Positions 11,540 to 23,528 of a stretch of 64,000 bases of DNA are shown in pieces. How positions within the stretch are numbered: position 1 is the stretch's first letter; each line of letters starts with the position of its first letter. The DNA is from Porodaedalea pini (Eukaryota > Basidiomycota > Agaricomycetes > Hymenochaetales > Hymenochaetaceae): contig NBAY01000033.1 in NCBI GenBank assembly GCA_002794775.1, positions 477,347 to 541,346 on the forward strand, in the 5' to 3' direction. The position numbers were made by a program, and so were the translations under genes. The notes beneath the pieces are model-generated. The model worked only from the letters and a program-made list of their open reading frames with translations. It searched no databases and was not told the DNA's origin.

Positions 11540-12592
11540 TTACGACGTCTCAGTATCCAAGAACCGCTGCCACTGGATTTCGTCCACGCTGTAGCTCTCG
11601 CTCTCGTCAGGGAAACTGCGCTGTCGGACAGCCTCTACGTAGTCAAGCACGCCCCGTCTGTGCTCTGCCTTCGCGTCAGCAAACGGCCTCACGAATTTCG
11701 CCTTTTGACCATTCCAGATTCCCATCATGTCATCCCAGACCAGCACCTGCCCGCTCGTTGCAGGTCCTGCTCCTATACCAATTGTAGGGATGCGCAATTT
11801 CTTTGTTATGTGTTCCCCGAGCTTACTGGGTATCGCCTCCAGCACGATTGCAAAGGTACCGGCATCCTCTAGTCCCTGCGCCGCGCGAAGAATCGAGCTT
11901 GCGGACTCCGCGTCTTTCCCTTGCACACGATATCCTGAGCTGGAGGTGTGTCTCTGGGGCAACAAGCCAACGTGCCCCATGACTGGAATGCCTATACGTG
12001 TCAGCCTCTGCACGCTCTCCAGAATCTCTTCGCCGCCCTCTAGCTTCACACCATCCGCGCCGCCCTCTTGAATCATCCGCACCGCATTCCGGACTGTGTC
12101 CTCTGGACCAGAGTGATATGACCCGAAGGGCATGTCCGCGACCAAAAACGGATTTCTGCTTCCTCGTGCGACAGCTCGGGTGTGGTGCAGCATTTCTGCC
12201 AGCGTGAGACGCGTCGTACTATCATAACCGAGGCAGACTTGAGCGAGCGAGTCACCGACAAGCGTGATATCGACACCATATGCCTCGCATGCGCGCCCTT
12301 TCGGATAGTCGTATGCTGTGAGCATCGCAATAGGTGTCCCCGCTTCTTTCATTTGCTGCAGCCGCTTGATGGTCACTTTTCGTCTAGCTGCTTGCCTATC
12401 AGTCAACATATCCGCCAAAATGAATCTTGGTATGTGCTCACGTGCTGCGTCACCCTCCTTTACCTGCTTCGATTCCTCTGGCCTGGCGCTCATCGCTCTT
12501 CGTCCGATCGCGCGTGCGAGACAGTCACATTTGTGCCGGCCTGCCGCCAATGTCGTCGGTCTTGAACTTGAGCTCGCAGGCAGTCTAATCAT
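11540..12592 (-). CDS. ECM31: 3-methyl-2-oxobutanoate hydroxymethyltransferase (ketopantoate hydroxymethyltransferase, PanB/Ecm31)
   Basis: A single-exon frame of 350 aa. The enzyme transfers a hydroxymethyl group from 5,10-methylene-tetrahydrofolate to 2-oxoisovalerate, the first committed step to pantothenate and coenzyme A. Visible family blocks, in order: IAMLTAYDYPKGRACEAYGVD, VGDSLAQVCLGYDST (metal-binding Asp), LVADMPFGSY (second metal-binding Asp), GGADGVKLEGG (metal-binding Glu), VMGHVGLLPQRHTSSSGY and VLEAIPSKL (catalytic Glu), then IPTIGIGAGPATSGQVLVWDD, all as in bacterial PanB. About 65 extra N-terminal residues rich in Arg, Ser and Ala precede the core and may be a mitochondrial leader. 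The gene is intact, although both flanking regions hold broken genes. It lies 355 bp upstream of the GH71 start in the same orientation. Confidence 0.95.
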   Translation of the reverse strand: MIRLPASSSSRPTTLAAGRHKCDCLARAIGRRAMSARPEESKQVKEGDAAREHIPRFILADMLTDRQAARRKVTIKRLQQMKEAGTPIAMLTAYDYPKGRACEAYGVDITLVGDSLAQVCLGYDSTTRLTLAEMLHHTRAVARGSRNPFLVADMPFGSYHSGPEDTVRNAVRMIQEGGADGVKLEGGEEILESVQRLTRIGIPVMGHVGLLPQRHTSSSGYRVQGKDAESASSILRAAQGLEDAGTFAIVLEAIPSKLGEHITKKLRIPTIGIGAGPATSGQVLVWDDMMGIWNGQKAKFVRPFADAKAEHRRGVLDYVEAVRQRSFPDESESYSVDEIQWQRFLDTETS

Positions 12593-15500
12593 TTCGAAAT
12601 CGTGCTCGTCTCCGTGAAGGATGTTGGTGAATAAAAAACGTGAAACAGCGCTGCGATCGGCCCATTGCGAATTTTTTGCTCTTACGGACGAGGCCAGCGA
12701 TGAACTCGCATGACTGAGTCCGGAGCGCCGGCATCTGCCGTAGCCGAGACACTTCCCGATTGGGCCATCGGTAGGTCCCGGCTGACATAGTTTCCACTGG
12801 CTCTCGTGAATATTAATGCGGAATCTCTGACTCTCAACTGCTTAGAAGCCTTTGGGCAATTTATCCAAGACGAAATGAGCCAGAAATTATACCGGAAATA
12901 AATGGCTGAAATAATGCGCGATACCCTTCTTCGAGTCAATTACGATTTTTTCATCATTGGCATCGCTGGCGCCACTCCTCGAGTCAAAGAGTCAGATCAT
13001 GCCCCAATCCCGATCCTACAGGACTAGCTTGTCACTAACCCGTGATGCTCGGCGGATAAACACGAAGCATGGCGCCATACCGTTCGGCCAAGTCATGAAC
13101 TTCAGGAATAGCGCCTACGTCAGCTACTGCGTTTATTAATTTGACGGTTCTGTTGCTTTGATTACATTGACAAGATATCGCTCTATTTGGATATGGCTAC
13201 GGGCTCTATATGGGGCTTGTGCGTTGTATGGTTGCATTTGTGTATGTGCAACTCTACATGAATTCATATACAGGCTTCCCTCTCTTCCAACACGTCCGTG
13301 GCGTTATCGTGCATATGGCACAACCTAGTCACACTCCACTATTGATTTTGAATTATCTGTTCGGCTAAATCGTCTTTACTCTCAACTTGATTTTCTCTCT
13401 ATTAGCGAATATGAAGACAACAATGAACTTTCTTTCAAGTAGTCCGTCTAATCAAACCTTCTCGCTGCCGGCGCACCGCTATCCACTTAGGAGCAGACAA
13501 GGAACCCGTTCCTTCGTCTTCGCGACAGTTCTCAAGTCCGCACTCTTGTGTTCATAATAGCTATCTACAAGCACTATAGTGGGGTAATGGTCATCGATAA
13601 CCCATCTCTACTCAACGCTCGGAACATTTCTTCTCTGTCAGTAAGACCGAAGTTCTGTCACTGAAAGACTTCGACTTGTAGATCTCCGCTGATAACTAGA
13701 TTTAACATAATGTGCTGGTAGTTCTCGCTAGTGCTCAAATTCCCTGCGAAACATTCTTCAAACTCGAGGCATGTTTCTATGGATCGTCACCTGGCTGCTT
13801 TCCCCATGCACGGAGGCCATAGATGACCGGGTTTTACTTGTCTTGTTATCACTTCGTGCGTGCCTCGGCACCCTTAAGGCCCCGGTCGCAAACTCTCTAC
13901 ACGTTATAAGTCAGCCTGGGATAGCACGAGACATATCTCGAAGAAAAGTAGCTCGTGGCTCGTTTGCCGTCGCCAATGAACGATTAAACGAGCTCTTCTT
14001 TGATATCGTAATCGGTGTACACCATCTCAATAGCCCTATCCGATCCGCAAACATGACGATTATCATGGGCTTGGTTGAACCTTGATCTGCGTTTCCAAAA
14101 TGTTATCCAACCATTTACCGCACTTTTGACTACGTAGTGATGAGTTGTGACGACAAAGTCGCACGCTCATCCCCGTCTTTATTCCACAAATTAAGAACAC
14201 ACGTGTGGCCCATTGCGATATCCGAGGCCTCTTCTTCTCCCTTTCTCAATCCTTGACACCGTTGACGAGACTCTTTGCGGAGAAGAAGGCATTGCACATG
14301 CCGCATCTCAGCCTCGTGTCCTTCTTTTGACAAGGGACAGGCGGCTGGTGAATCGAGTACCTGTCCAGTGGGCTCAGTGGGTTACTTTCTTGAGGTTTCC
14401 CAGACCACGCGTAGTTCGATCTTTCTTTATATCCAGGTCCATATGCACATTCCTCGTCAGTACCTTTAACCTTCATGACAGGTGACCCAGAAGCGTGATC
14501 GACTGGTGAATGTACCCAGACAGAGTTCTGGATTTTCAACCTATTTTCGGTGTAACCAACTTCGATCGTACATCGTGCTTCTCGGGATTCTTATTGACAT
14601 CCTAAGCAGTCCTAGCCTGCTGAGCTTTCTGAGATATCATCACTGCTTTTGTCCACTTTCTCACATACTAAATTAATTACAACACATGTCGCTACACGGG
14701 ACTGAGCACATCTTTCATTGCCGGGGTCTCCGCTCGGCATTATTTCATTTTGGAAGTCTGATGCCTCGGCCTACAGCTTTCGGGCCAGTTCACTCCAGAC
14801 TCGAAAGAAGGTAAGTGATCTTTTCTTTCCTGGAGTAAGGAAGCTCAACGCTCGCCACCGCATTTTGAAGCATGTAGAAGCGCATACATGAGATTGTCCA
14901 CAATAGTTCAGTTAAAGTCAAGAGGGAAGTTACATAGGGAGTGTAGGGGAATAGTAATGGAGGAGCAAGCAATAACTATGATAATCCGGAAACAGACACT
15001 AGAGGGCACGCATACGCAACAGCCAAACATAGGAGATAGCTTGGATCCCTGATAAGTTTACTTGAGAATCCGATCCACAATGTGAGTCAAACACACTCAC
15101 AATCCTGCGATACTGCTTGAACGGACCCAAATGAACATCAAATGCTCATCAGCGATCGAGAGCCGAAGCCGACGGCAATCTGTCATGCTGAGGTGGGTCA
15201 TGGAAGAAAGGGATGGCGGCCGCAAGGTAGGAGTAGCTATCGTTGCGCTCAAAGCGCATCGCAGCGTAAGCCGCGAGGGGAGGGCGTTGGATCATAAGTA
15301 GAGTGGTGATTTTCTGAGTTGTTTACGATTGGGGTAGTTAAGAGTGCCTTCAGGCCCGACGAACAGGCTTGGTTGGGGGGAAGGGATGGTGCACCGTCTG
15401 AAGCTTTTATATACCGAGGAAAACCAGCGGCTGAACTCGGGTATGTAGAAGCCGAAGGAAGGAATCATGTCGTCGGTAAGTTCAGTCGAATAAGTATGAG

Positions 15501-16738
15501 GCATCTGCCGCCCAAATCCCATAATAACTTGGGCCTTGCAATGACGCCTTTTCATCTCTTAAGGGTTCTTTGTATGGGCGATTGCATGGAGCCGGCTAAA
15601 CAGCTTGTGCACTCCGTTGAGCCTAAGCACCCTACATCGTGTGCGTGAAGAGAGAACGATGCAAGTTCAGATTGCCTCGCTGCCTTCAGCCTTGAGGCAC
15701 AGTGAGGTAGCCACTGAGCATATGTAAGATCGGCCCTGATTTCCGGATGGAGGACAACACGTTTACACATCCTATCAGACGTCCTCGCCATTCAATTGGT
15801 TAAAATGGCAAATAAAGACGTGAAGCATTTTCCGGATCTTTCCATCGACATGCGTAAATATACTAGAGGTAACGTAAAGCATCTCTCACTCGGTCAGTAC
15901 GGCGCAATTATTAAAAGAGCTTGTATACTCATCGGCTTAGGGGGGGAAGGTCAACTAGTACTTGAGAAGGTCTTGACCGAGCTAACTTCAAGTCAGGTCT
16001 TCGTCGATGAAGATCGCGCTGGCCGTATCCATATGATGCCACATAAGTAGAGCGGTACTTTAAAGCGGATTTAGAGTTTCAGGAGCCAGTAAGCTAGAAG
16101 ATTCTCTCCATAGGCTCGGCGCCATGAATCTGACAGAACCTTTGTATTGTATTGAGGCGATGATGACTTCTACAGCCTCATTTCCCATTCCACCTTCGTC
16201 GGCGAACCTGGACTTTAACCAGTATTTAGCATGCATTCAAATGATAGGAACACGATCAGTAGTAACGTACTCTCGAGTCCGTTGAATCTACTAACTCCGA
16301 GGCAAACAAATCAGTGTACCGAAGTCACACCATACCTACCTACCTACCTACCTACCTACCTACCGTCCTGGTCTATTGTGTGGCATATGTGAAGCGAGTT
16401 TCCCAATGCAGATGCAGATGCCAAAGATCTAGTTCATATGAGAGAGGCGAGTAGCTCGGTCCTCGACTAGAAAATCTCCGGGCTCAGAAGCGGATAGCAG
16501 ATTATGACACCCGAGACATTCCACATGTAGCACGATCGGTCTTTGTTCATAGGGTCCACAATCATTTTTTCGGAACCATTACGCAGAGATCCCGCTCTTC
16601 CAAAGCACCCTCTGACACTTTGTGCGATATTGTTAGCGGATAATCAATGCCTTCATTAAGTTTGAGAACGACAAGAATCCGAACAAGTCCCATAGAAGCT
16701 AAATTTCACCTTTCTCGCTTCCGACCACGTATTCAGAA
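12593..16738. other. Gene-poor region of about 4.1 kb
   Basis: Only short frames are present (for example 13771-14085, 15319-15648 and 15796-16050), without recognisable motifs, consistent introns or homologous-looking blocks. One (TACC)n microsatellite lies inside. It may contain untranslated leaders or heavily decayed genes that I cannot see. Confidence 0.45.
16333..16364. repeat. (TACC)8 microsatellite
   Basis: Eight uninterrupted TACC units are visible directly in the sequence. Confidence 0.95.
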
Positions 16739-19700
16739 TCACTGACTGACTCTCTCAGCATTCGGATTTGGCAAGCCCAAGAAGCCGCGAGCCCATAGCT
16801 GAATCGCATCGGAGTCTGTGGCATCGAGCGAAAGACTTTCCAGGTCGGCAACCGAGAATGTATTGGTTGGGTCATCGAAGGAATACGTTCAGATCTCAGA
16901 GTATATGTCTATAGCACACAAATGCTAAGTGTAATTCACACCAGATTTCTTTGTTATCAGGACATATTGTTGACGGCGCACTTGATAGAAGTTGACAACC
17001 TCGCCTGAGTATCGGAAACACTCTGGACGAACGTGGTGTTCCCGCACCATTATGGCGTGCTGTCCAGAGAAGGGTTCGTATCCACGGACAAATTAGAACT
17101 GCTCATGCAATAGCCAAGTTGGCGGTCGAGACCGGTAGCCAATGATCCCTTGCTGCCCCGACCTACCAGGAGATTAATGAAGTGACAGCATAAAGGAAGA
17201 TAGAAGCTAACCAGATAACTGTCCCGTGATATTCTGCGTTGTTAATAACGTCAACATTAATGCTCGTCGTATTGCTGTCATAAGCCGGATTTACGACGGC
17301 CTTGCCGATATCCGTCAATAAACCTAAGTAAAAGATTATTCACGTTCAGTAGCTCGAAGTTTCCGACGATATAAGAAGAGGAACCCCGTGGATATGACTG
17401 CAAGGCTTCGACAACGCGCTGAAGATAGTCTTGCCTCACGTCGTTTCCGTGCAGAAGATTGAAGCCAATCTGAGTTGCCTGGTGGATGCGTTCTTTTAGT
17501 GCTGATGGCCGAGAAAATAACGATAAGGCCAACCTCCATAGGAGAGACATTCCGCATCAGTGATAAAGCACAGAAGGTCTTGTTGCTCGCCTCAGTTGCA
17601 TTTGTTCCTTCATCAGGCAGCGTTTCGTTAAAATTTGCTGCACTCACGAAGTTCTGCAGGCGATTCATTCGGTGTCACCTCGAAGAATGGTAGAGCCTTC
17701 TCCTCCCATACTGTTGCAATTGAGTCAGCTATGTCTGCCAGCGTTGAATTCTGTCGTTGGTGCTCCCATCCTCTAGTGTGAGATTAGAAACCGAGTTGCC
17801 GATGATGCCGGCTTTTGCCAACCGAGCAGTCGCGCGAAGCGAAGCGGGAACCAGAGCGGTGTTGACGTCGACGGGAATGGTTTGTATCCAGTCCCTTGGT
17901 TACTGTCGCGCCAATTACCGACTGGTTCGTCGGGCCGGAATGCAAGGATGTTCATAACTGTGGTGTTTTTACAGGAAGGAATAGCTCGTCCGAGGTTGTA
18001 GAAGATAGTTCTGGAGCGTTCAGCTAAAAACAAGTCGGCCGTCTGTAAGTGAAATAACCGAATTGGCCTGTTCAAGAGCTCTCTGTAGGTCTCGTCCTGA
18101 AGGGAAGCACTCTGCGACAAGAACGAAGACACGCGTCCGTGCGCAGAGTCAGAAGAAGGATCAAATCTGCATACTGTTCAACATACATGCATGATCTATG
18201 ATCTCAGCATGACGCAAAGACCCTTACCTGTGTCAATCATATGAACGAAAGCGTCAGCGTATGACTTAATTGTTTTACAGCTGAGGACATACCTTATAGT
18301 CGTAATATGGTTCATTTCCGAGGTCGCCTCTGTTGTTTCCTATGTTTACCTAATGAAAGACATATTATATTGGCGACGCAGGCAACTGGGCAACGAAAAA
18401 GATGCATAGCCACCTTGATGTCGCATGCAGTTCAATAATACTTGCTCTATTGACATAACTACTCAGCTCACTGATTGTCTCCTCAGTAGTGTTCACTCGC
18501 TGAATTACTACACCGAGAGCAGACTCAATGGAATCTTGTGTTAGTGTCGGCATGAGTAATCAGAGAGCGATCATGGAGTCTCTCCCGAAGTACTAATATA
18601 TCCTCGTCAAAATTTATGGGCAATTTGAAAAAGAGGTATTCACCGTAAGGAACCTCCACCCGCCAGCCGGTAATTTATCATCATAAGTCAAGAAAGATAC
18701 CTCACAGAGATGAAAAGTCAGCATCAATCGCGCCCGAAGGCGTTTAAGGATACTCACTTGCCGAGCAATCAACGTTGTTCCCGTTGGTAAGTCCAGCCAA
18801 GGCCTTGTTTGAACCTGAGCTGTTATCGCTTCCATCAGGTAAGAAAAGATCTCCGGGAGCTAGTTCAGTTAAATTCGTTTCGCTTGTAAGTACTCGCATC
18901 TGAGCGATCCTGAGCCGACGAGTATTTCAATGGTTGGAGGACTATAAGAGCCGTTGTTTCCAGGCGTAACGTTGAATTGCGCTCCGGAAAGGGCAGACTT
19001 GAAGGCGCCGGTACCCGTCGCAGTTGATCCACTGCCTGTGCAGTCGGACACTTCTGCTGCTATACGATGCGCATGCATGGTGCCGGAGCCTTCGACATAG
19101 TCTATAACAATAAAGAGTTAGAATCAAGAACTGTTCGAGAAGTGAGGAAAAAATACCTCTCATAGCCCGGACGGCTCCGACAATCGTTACACCGAGTGTC
19201 GCGTTTCTGTTGAAACTGAGATTTGCTTGTACACCGATATTGTCGAAATCATCCGCGGTACTTTCGAGGGAACTATTCTGGAATGTTACAGACAAGCTGC
19301 CGTTCGAAGAAGTGTTGCTCAGAGGTAGTGCTCCCGAGTTCCCTGCTGATAAAACGGCAACCAGTCTCCTCGGTGAGGCTGAACTGTTCACACTCGTAAG
19401 CAGGATTTGTACCGACGCGAGATTGTCTCGCAATAAGTAGTTCTCATTGCCTCCGCTCGTCACTTGCAAGGAAAGTTTTGAAGCTAATGTTGCCGCTACT
19501 GCAGACGAGAAATTTTCGTGAACAGCATATCAAGGGGTCTGATGCTTTCCTCCACTTCAACATTCCTGTACTTATATAAGCCCCAGAAGCACAGATACAA
19601 GGTCGATGGAGCAAATGACTTTGAATGTTATTCCGAGGGTCGGGTGAGCCGGTCCTCACTAACCGTCGGACATGCGGTGACCCATGCAAAACGTGACGCC

Positions 19701-19830
19701 TTTTATGTGCCTGCTTACAGTCAATTGGGTATCGAGATGAAGCGTTCGCTGGATTGTATACAAGGCCAAAGAAAATGTTATGTTCGATAAGGATTTGAGG
19801 CAGAAGTAAAGTGTGATGGTGACTCACGCG
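16739..19830 (-). pseudogene. Relic of a large secreted six-hairpin-glycosidase-like gene
   Basis: Minus-strand exons in several frames line up with a fungal secreted protein family of about 700 aa that I recall as six-hairpin glycosidase-like. Visible blocks in order: SLQVTSGGNENYLLRDNL and VTIVGAVRAMR (about 19465-19150), DYVEGSGTMH and FNVTPGNNGSYSPPTIEIL (about 19100-18910), DETYRELLNRPIRLFH and EPVGNWRDSNQGTGYKP (18090-17880), IPVDVNTALVPASLRATARL (17876-17820), DSIATVWEEKALPFFEV, FVSAANFNETLPDEGTNAT, GFNLLHGNDV, LLTDIGKAVVNPAYDSNTT, YHGTVIW and the C-terminal FLGLPNPNAESV. Frame breaks of one lost base lie near 17876-17882, 17748 and 17661. An in-frame TAA sits at 17050-17052, just before WCGNTTFVQSV. 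Substrate is unknown. The stop plus several breaks make this a pseudogene rather than a mis-spliced model. Confidence 0.62.
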
Positions 19831-20770
19831 AAAAAGAAATTAGCACAGCCACATGGAACAAACATCACCAAACCACTTCTTCACTTGACCGCAGTCAGAG
19901 CTTTCCCACTATTTCGCCATCACCACAAACTTGAAATTGCTCCGGACGTCCTGTCGAAATATGATTCTGACTTAAATTATCGGTCATGTGAGAGAGGGAC
20001 AGGAATCAAAAGTTGGTCCGTCTATTCTTGAAAGTCAGTGCCCAACTCAAGACATATTCTAGTGCCGAGAGAGTTGTGTCTCCGCCTACGTCGACCGCAA
20101 CTTGCTCAACTTTCTCAGCCCAGAATTGGGTTATCTATCAGAAACGCGTCAATATTAATCTGGGTTTTTGTTATTCGTAGTCGTGAACGAACCAGCAATG
20201 GTCACCTGCCACGTGCGCGACGCGTCGTGTAGTGTCTGCATGTCGTTCCAGCTGCTTCTTCCACATCACGAAAAAGTCTAAAATCTTGCATGGGCTTACA
20301 TAGCCGTAGAAGATAGTAAATTATGTAAAATTTGTATATTATGTACAAGAGAATCTAGCGCAGCTTCAAAATGATCAGAAATGTACAAGTTGCCGCAAGA
20401 TCGCCGCAAGTCTAATGCATATTGCCAAGTTAGGTCATACTGATCGTCACTTACAAGAATGGCCGGCCCTGAAGAAATATAGAAGAGAATACGGCGCAGC
20501 TTCAAAATGACATGGGAATATCTTACTTGTGGTTCTTGTCGTGTCTGGTAGAGTTCTTATATAAGGTCTGCAAGTCGTTATACGAGGCCGAAAGTCTACT
20601 GGTTCATTATCACACCATTTAAATAATATAATAATAATGTATTTCTATTGCACCATTTATTGTACATTTGAATTGTTCAAAATCGTAGCCGCGTCGAAAT
20701 CATAGATAAAAGCAAAAGAAGAATAAAGAATTCAGGGTTGACGGTGTCCGCAGGCGAGGTGAGGTGCGGG
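19831..20770. other. Intergenic region with small repeat
   Basis: No gene recognised. The 16-mer gcgcagcttcaaaatg occurs twice (about 20357 and 20493), within AT-rich sequence and the antisense of a 69-aa frame, so this may be a small decayed repeat. Confidence 0.35.
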
Positions 20771-22610
20771 TTATAACTGCGACGAGTCGAGCAAGTCCTC
20801 GAACTGGAAGCGTATCGCGTACGTGTCCATACGCTCACCGTCTGGCCCCATCCAGTCCATGCCACCACCCATCGTGCCCATCGCACCCATGACACTCACC
20901 GACCCCATTGAGCCGAAGCCCATCCACGGCGGCAGCCCCATGTCCATTCCAATGTTGATTTCGCCGAATACATTCTGACTTGCGTCTCCTGGTTCTAACC
21001 ATGTGGAATGTGTGGTAGATTCGTCGGCGGTGCACAGCGTCTGCATTGCCCACTCTGGCAGGCCGTAGCCGACACACTCGCTAACAACTGGCGGATCTGA
21101 TGACTCAGGCAGCCCGTGCGGCAATGCGCGCTGACCCGGCACTTGAAGCTGTCCGCCAGGCGATTGGCCAGTTGGCGAAGAGAATGGACCAGGGAGGAAG
21201 TGACGCGAGGACGAGGAGGAAGGAGGTGTTGGTGCGGAAAGCGGGTCACCTGAAGAGGTTGAAGGCTCGCTAGGAATGCTGAGCTGCGTGAGCGTGCGAG
21301 GGCGAGGCTTAGCGGCGACAGGCACCTGCTCCTCGTATACCTGAAACATGAAATAGCATGCTACGACGAAGGGCAGAAAAACACACCTGCACCTCGCTGC
21401 CAGCAGTCGAGAAATCGGGAACCTGCCCTGGCATACCGTAGCTCATGGACTGCAGATGCGAGTTCGGGAACTGGAAACCGCTCATTCCACCAAATCCCCC
21501 CTCTCTTTCCTGGCTGTGGCCATTCATCTGCAACCGCTGCTCGTCTTCGTTGCCCTCGTGCGTCGCAGGCGAGCCAACCGCCGAGCCACTGTTCGAACCA
21601 GGCGCCGTCTCGAGCAGCCTCGGGATCTTGATTGTAGGAGGCGGAGGGGGCAGCTGGCATCGTCGGTGGCGTCGGTGCACCTGGTATGCTCGTCGAGCGG
21701 CGGTTCTGCGGGAGGACAAAGCTAAGCAGTCCGGGAACTAAGCTCTGGGCGGTCTGAGTCGGGATCTGCGCGGAAAGCAAGTGTCCGTGTCCATGCCCGT
21801 GTCCACGTGGTGCGAGTGCGAGTAGGAAGACGTGCTGAGCGGGCTGGATTCGAGAGAAGCCCGCAAGAGCATTGCGCTGTCGATCGCAAGGCTCGCTCCT
21901 GGTCCAGAACCAGGTGCGCCAGAGAGCGAGGGCATCGAGAGGTTCATCGGGAGCGAGAGCGTCTGACTTTGACCCTGGCCCTGCGATCCCTCCGATTCGC
22001 TCATGTCGAAGTCCGCGAGATCTGCCGTCTCGACTTCGCGCACGCTGCTGCACCCGCCGTTCGCATAGCCATACGGACCATAGAGAGACCCGTCGGCGGA
22101 GAGCGTGTCGAGCTCGCTGAAGTCCTCCGAATCGACGGTCGACGAAGACGGGGAGACGCTCGTGGGGCTGATGGTGGATCACAAAGAACTGTTGCGGGCA
22201 CGCGCGTCAGAACCGCGCACACGGCTGCTCGACTTGGTACGGTCACGACGTTCCTTCTTCCCATCCTTCTCCTTCCTCACCTTTCCACCCGCCATCGAAT
22301 TTGCCTTACCCTTCTTCTCCTTGACAATCCGTGTGGGTTGATAGATGTACCATGGATACATCTCTTCATGCCCCTTCTTGTGCTCCTTCGCGAGGTCGTC
22401 CTAATACTTGTGTTCCTCCGCAGAAAGCGAGCACCACTGCTGGGAGATCGTCTTGGACAGGTTGGCCTGGCGCTGACGGCGCACGATAGGGTCGCCCTCA
22501 GACAGCACTGCAGCCTCTGTCTTGTTCTTCCTGAGGCAGCACTCCCGGTGGAAGAGGATGAACGTGTTCTCCAGCCACTTGATTGCTGTCTTGCTTGAGC
22601 TGAAACTCAT
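20771..22610 (-). pseudogene. HMG-box transcription factor gene with two in-frame stops and frame shifts
   Basis: The frame starting at 22610 (MSFSSSKTAIKWLENTFILF) carries an HMG box: ENTFILFHRECC, then SEGDPIVRRQRQANLSKTIS, QQWCSLSAEEHKY, then DDLAKEHKKGHEEMYPWYIY. The box is cut by TAG (22401-22403), where HMG boxes have a conserved Trp (KYW). A TGA follows at 22179-22181, in the same frame as the Ser-rich tail (TISPTSVSPSSSTVDSEDFS). The tail changes frame near 21780 (one base lost) and near 21640 (one base gained). After an intron (21386-21341) it resumes as VYEEQVPVAAKPRPRTLTQL and ends FEDLLDSSQL at 20771. Such proteins bind bent DNA and regulate development in basidiomycetes, including mating-type HMG factors, but this is not evidence for a mating locus. 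Confidence 0.68.
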
Positions 22611-23528
22611 AGCTGTGGACGAGAGGCCGGTTGTATGAATTATATGTATACAGGGGCTACTCACCAATTTGAGTGGCACGAGCTTGCCTGAGCTCTGTTT
22701 CCAGCTACATTTTGACTAACATGCTCATTATATCCCAAAGAACATATGGCCTTAGTTTCTATGTGCTTGACAGATTTGTGACCGAGGGAGAGGCAGGCGA
22801 TGGTGGTGGGAGAAAGCAAAGTGCAACGACGCGTCGAGCACGTCTCGACGCGTTTTCTAAGTCCGCATTTTCTAAGTCCGCTAAGTGGTGAATCTCGTCT
22901 AATGCTCGTGTCCTCGTTCTCTCATCATCAGCATCCTAACCCTCAAGAACCCACTTATTTAATCAAACAGCTGCATCTGTGTACTCCATCTCTCCTGTTA
23001 GTACTGCCTCTGCCTTCTCCCAATCCCCGCACCCACTCTCGGTGCTGCAGCAAGCGGCGTCTCGACCGTTGAAACAGCCCCAAATCCCGAAGACATATAT
23101 ACCCTGCAAAAGCAAACTACGTGGTGTCCCTGGTCGGTGAGTCAAGCATTCCCATTATCGGTAACCTTCCGAGGCGCGCACGCAAAGTCGATAGATAAAT
23201 TGATTTTGTCCTGTTTCTGTAAACTGACGTGCTCAATTCTAGATCAAGCTGTGAAAATCCTGACCGAAATTTGGCGCCCCAAGAACATCCCGGTCGTCTT
23301 TTCGACTCAGAAAGATATCACGGTGGTGACGAAACAGTCGTTATCTCTCCCTTCTCAACTTCAACCACTAAAACGTCAATTGATTCAACTTTCCTCGCCC
23401 CGTTCACCCATCACGCTTTCCTCGCCCCTTCCTCCTGCCGCCTCCGACCCACCACACGCTTCAACATTGACGTTAGCCGTTTTCCCATCCGCCTTTCTCG
23501 CTGAGCATTCGGCAGCAGCGCCGCAACA
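22611..23528. other. Region between divergent relics
   Basis: This is the divergent upstream sequence of the HMG-box (minus) and cyclin (plus) relics. The Ser/Pro-rich plus frame at 23229-23504 may be the decayed N-terminal part of the cyclin gene; the rest has no recognisable feature. Confidence 0.35.

Noticed and set aside
13771..14085. 104-codon plus frame with a hydrophobic start
   Set aside because: Looks like a short secreted protein at first sight, but there is no second domain and composition is random-like.
15796..16050. 84-codon plus frame (VFVDEDRAGRIHMMPHK end)
   Set aside because: No motif, no intron or neighbour support; length is within chance expectation.
16333..16364. Short-period repeat as a CRISPR-like array
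   Set aside because: It is a plain tetranucleotide microsatellite without spacers, in a eukaryotic genome.
21807..22598. Plus-strand open frame of 263 codons
   Set aside because: It is antisense to the HMG-box gene and its Ser-rich tail, has Arg-rich shadow composition and no motif.
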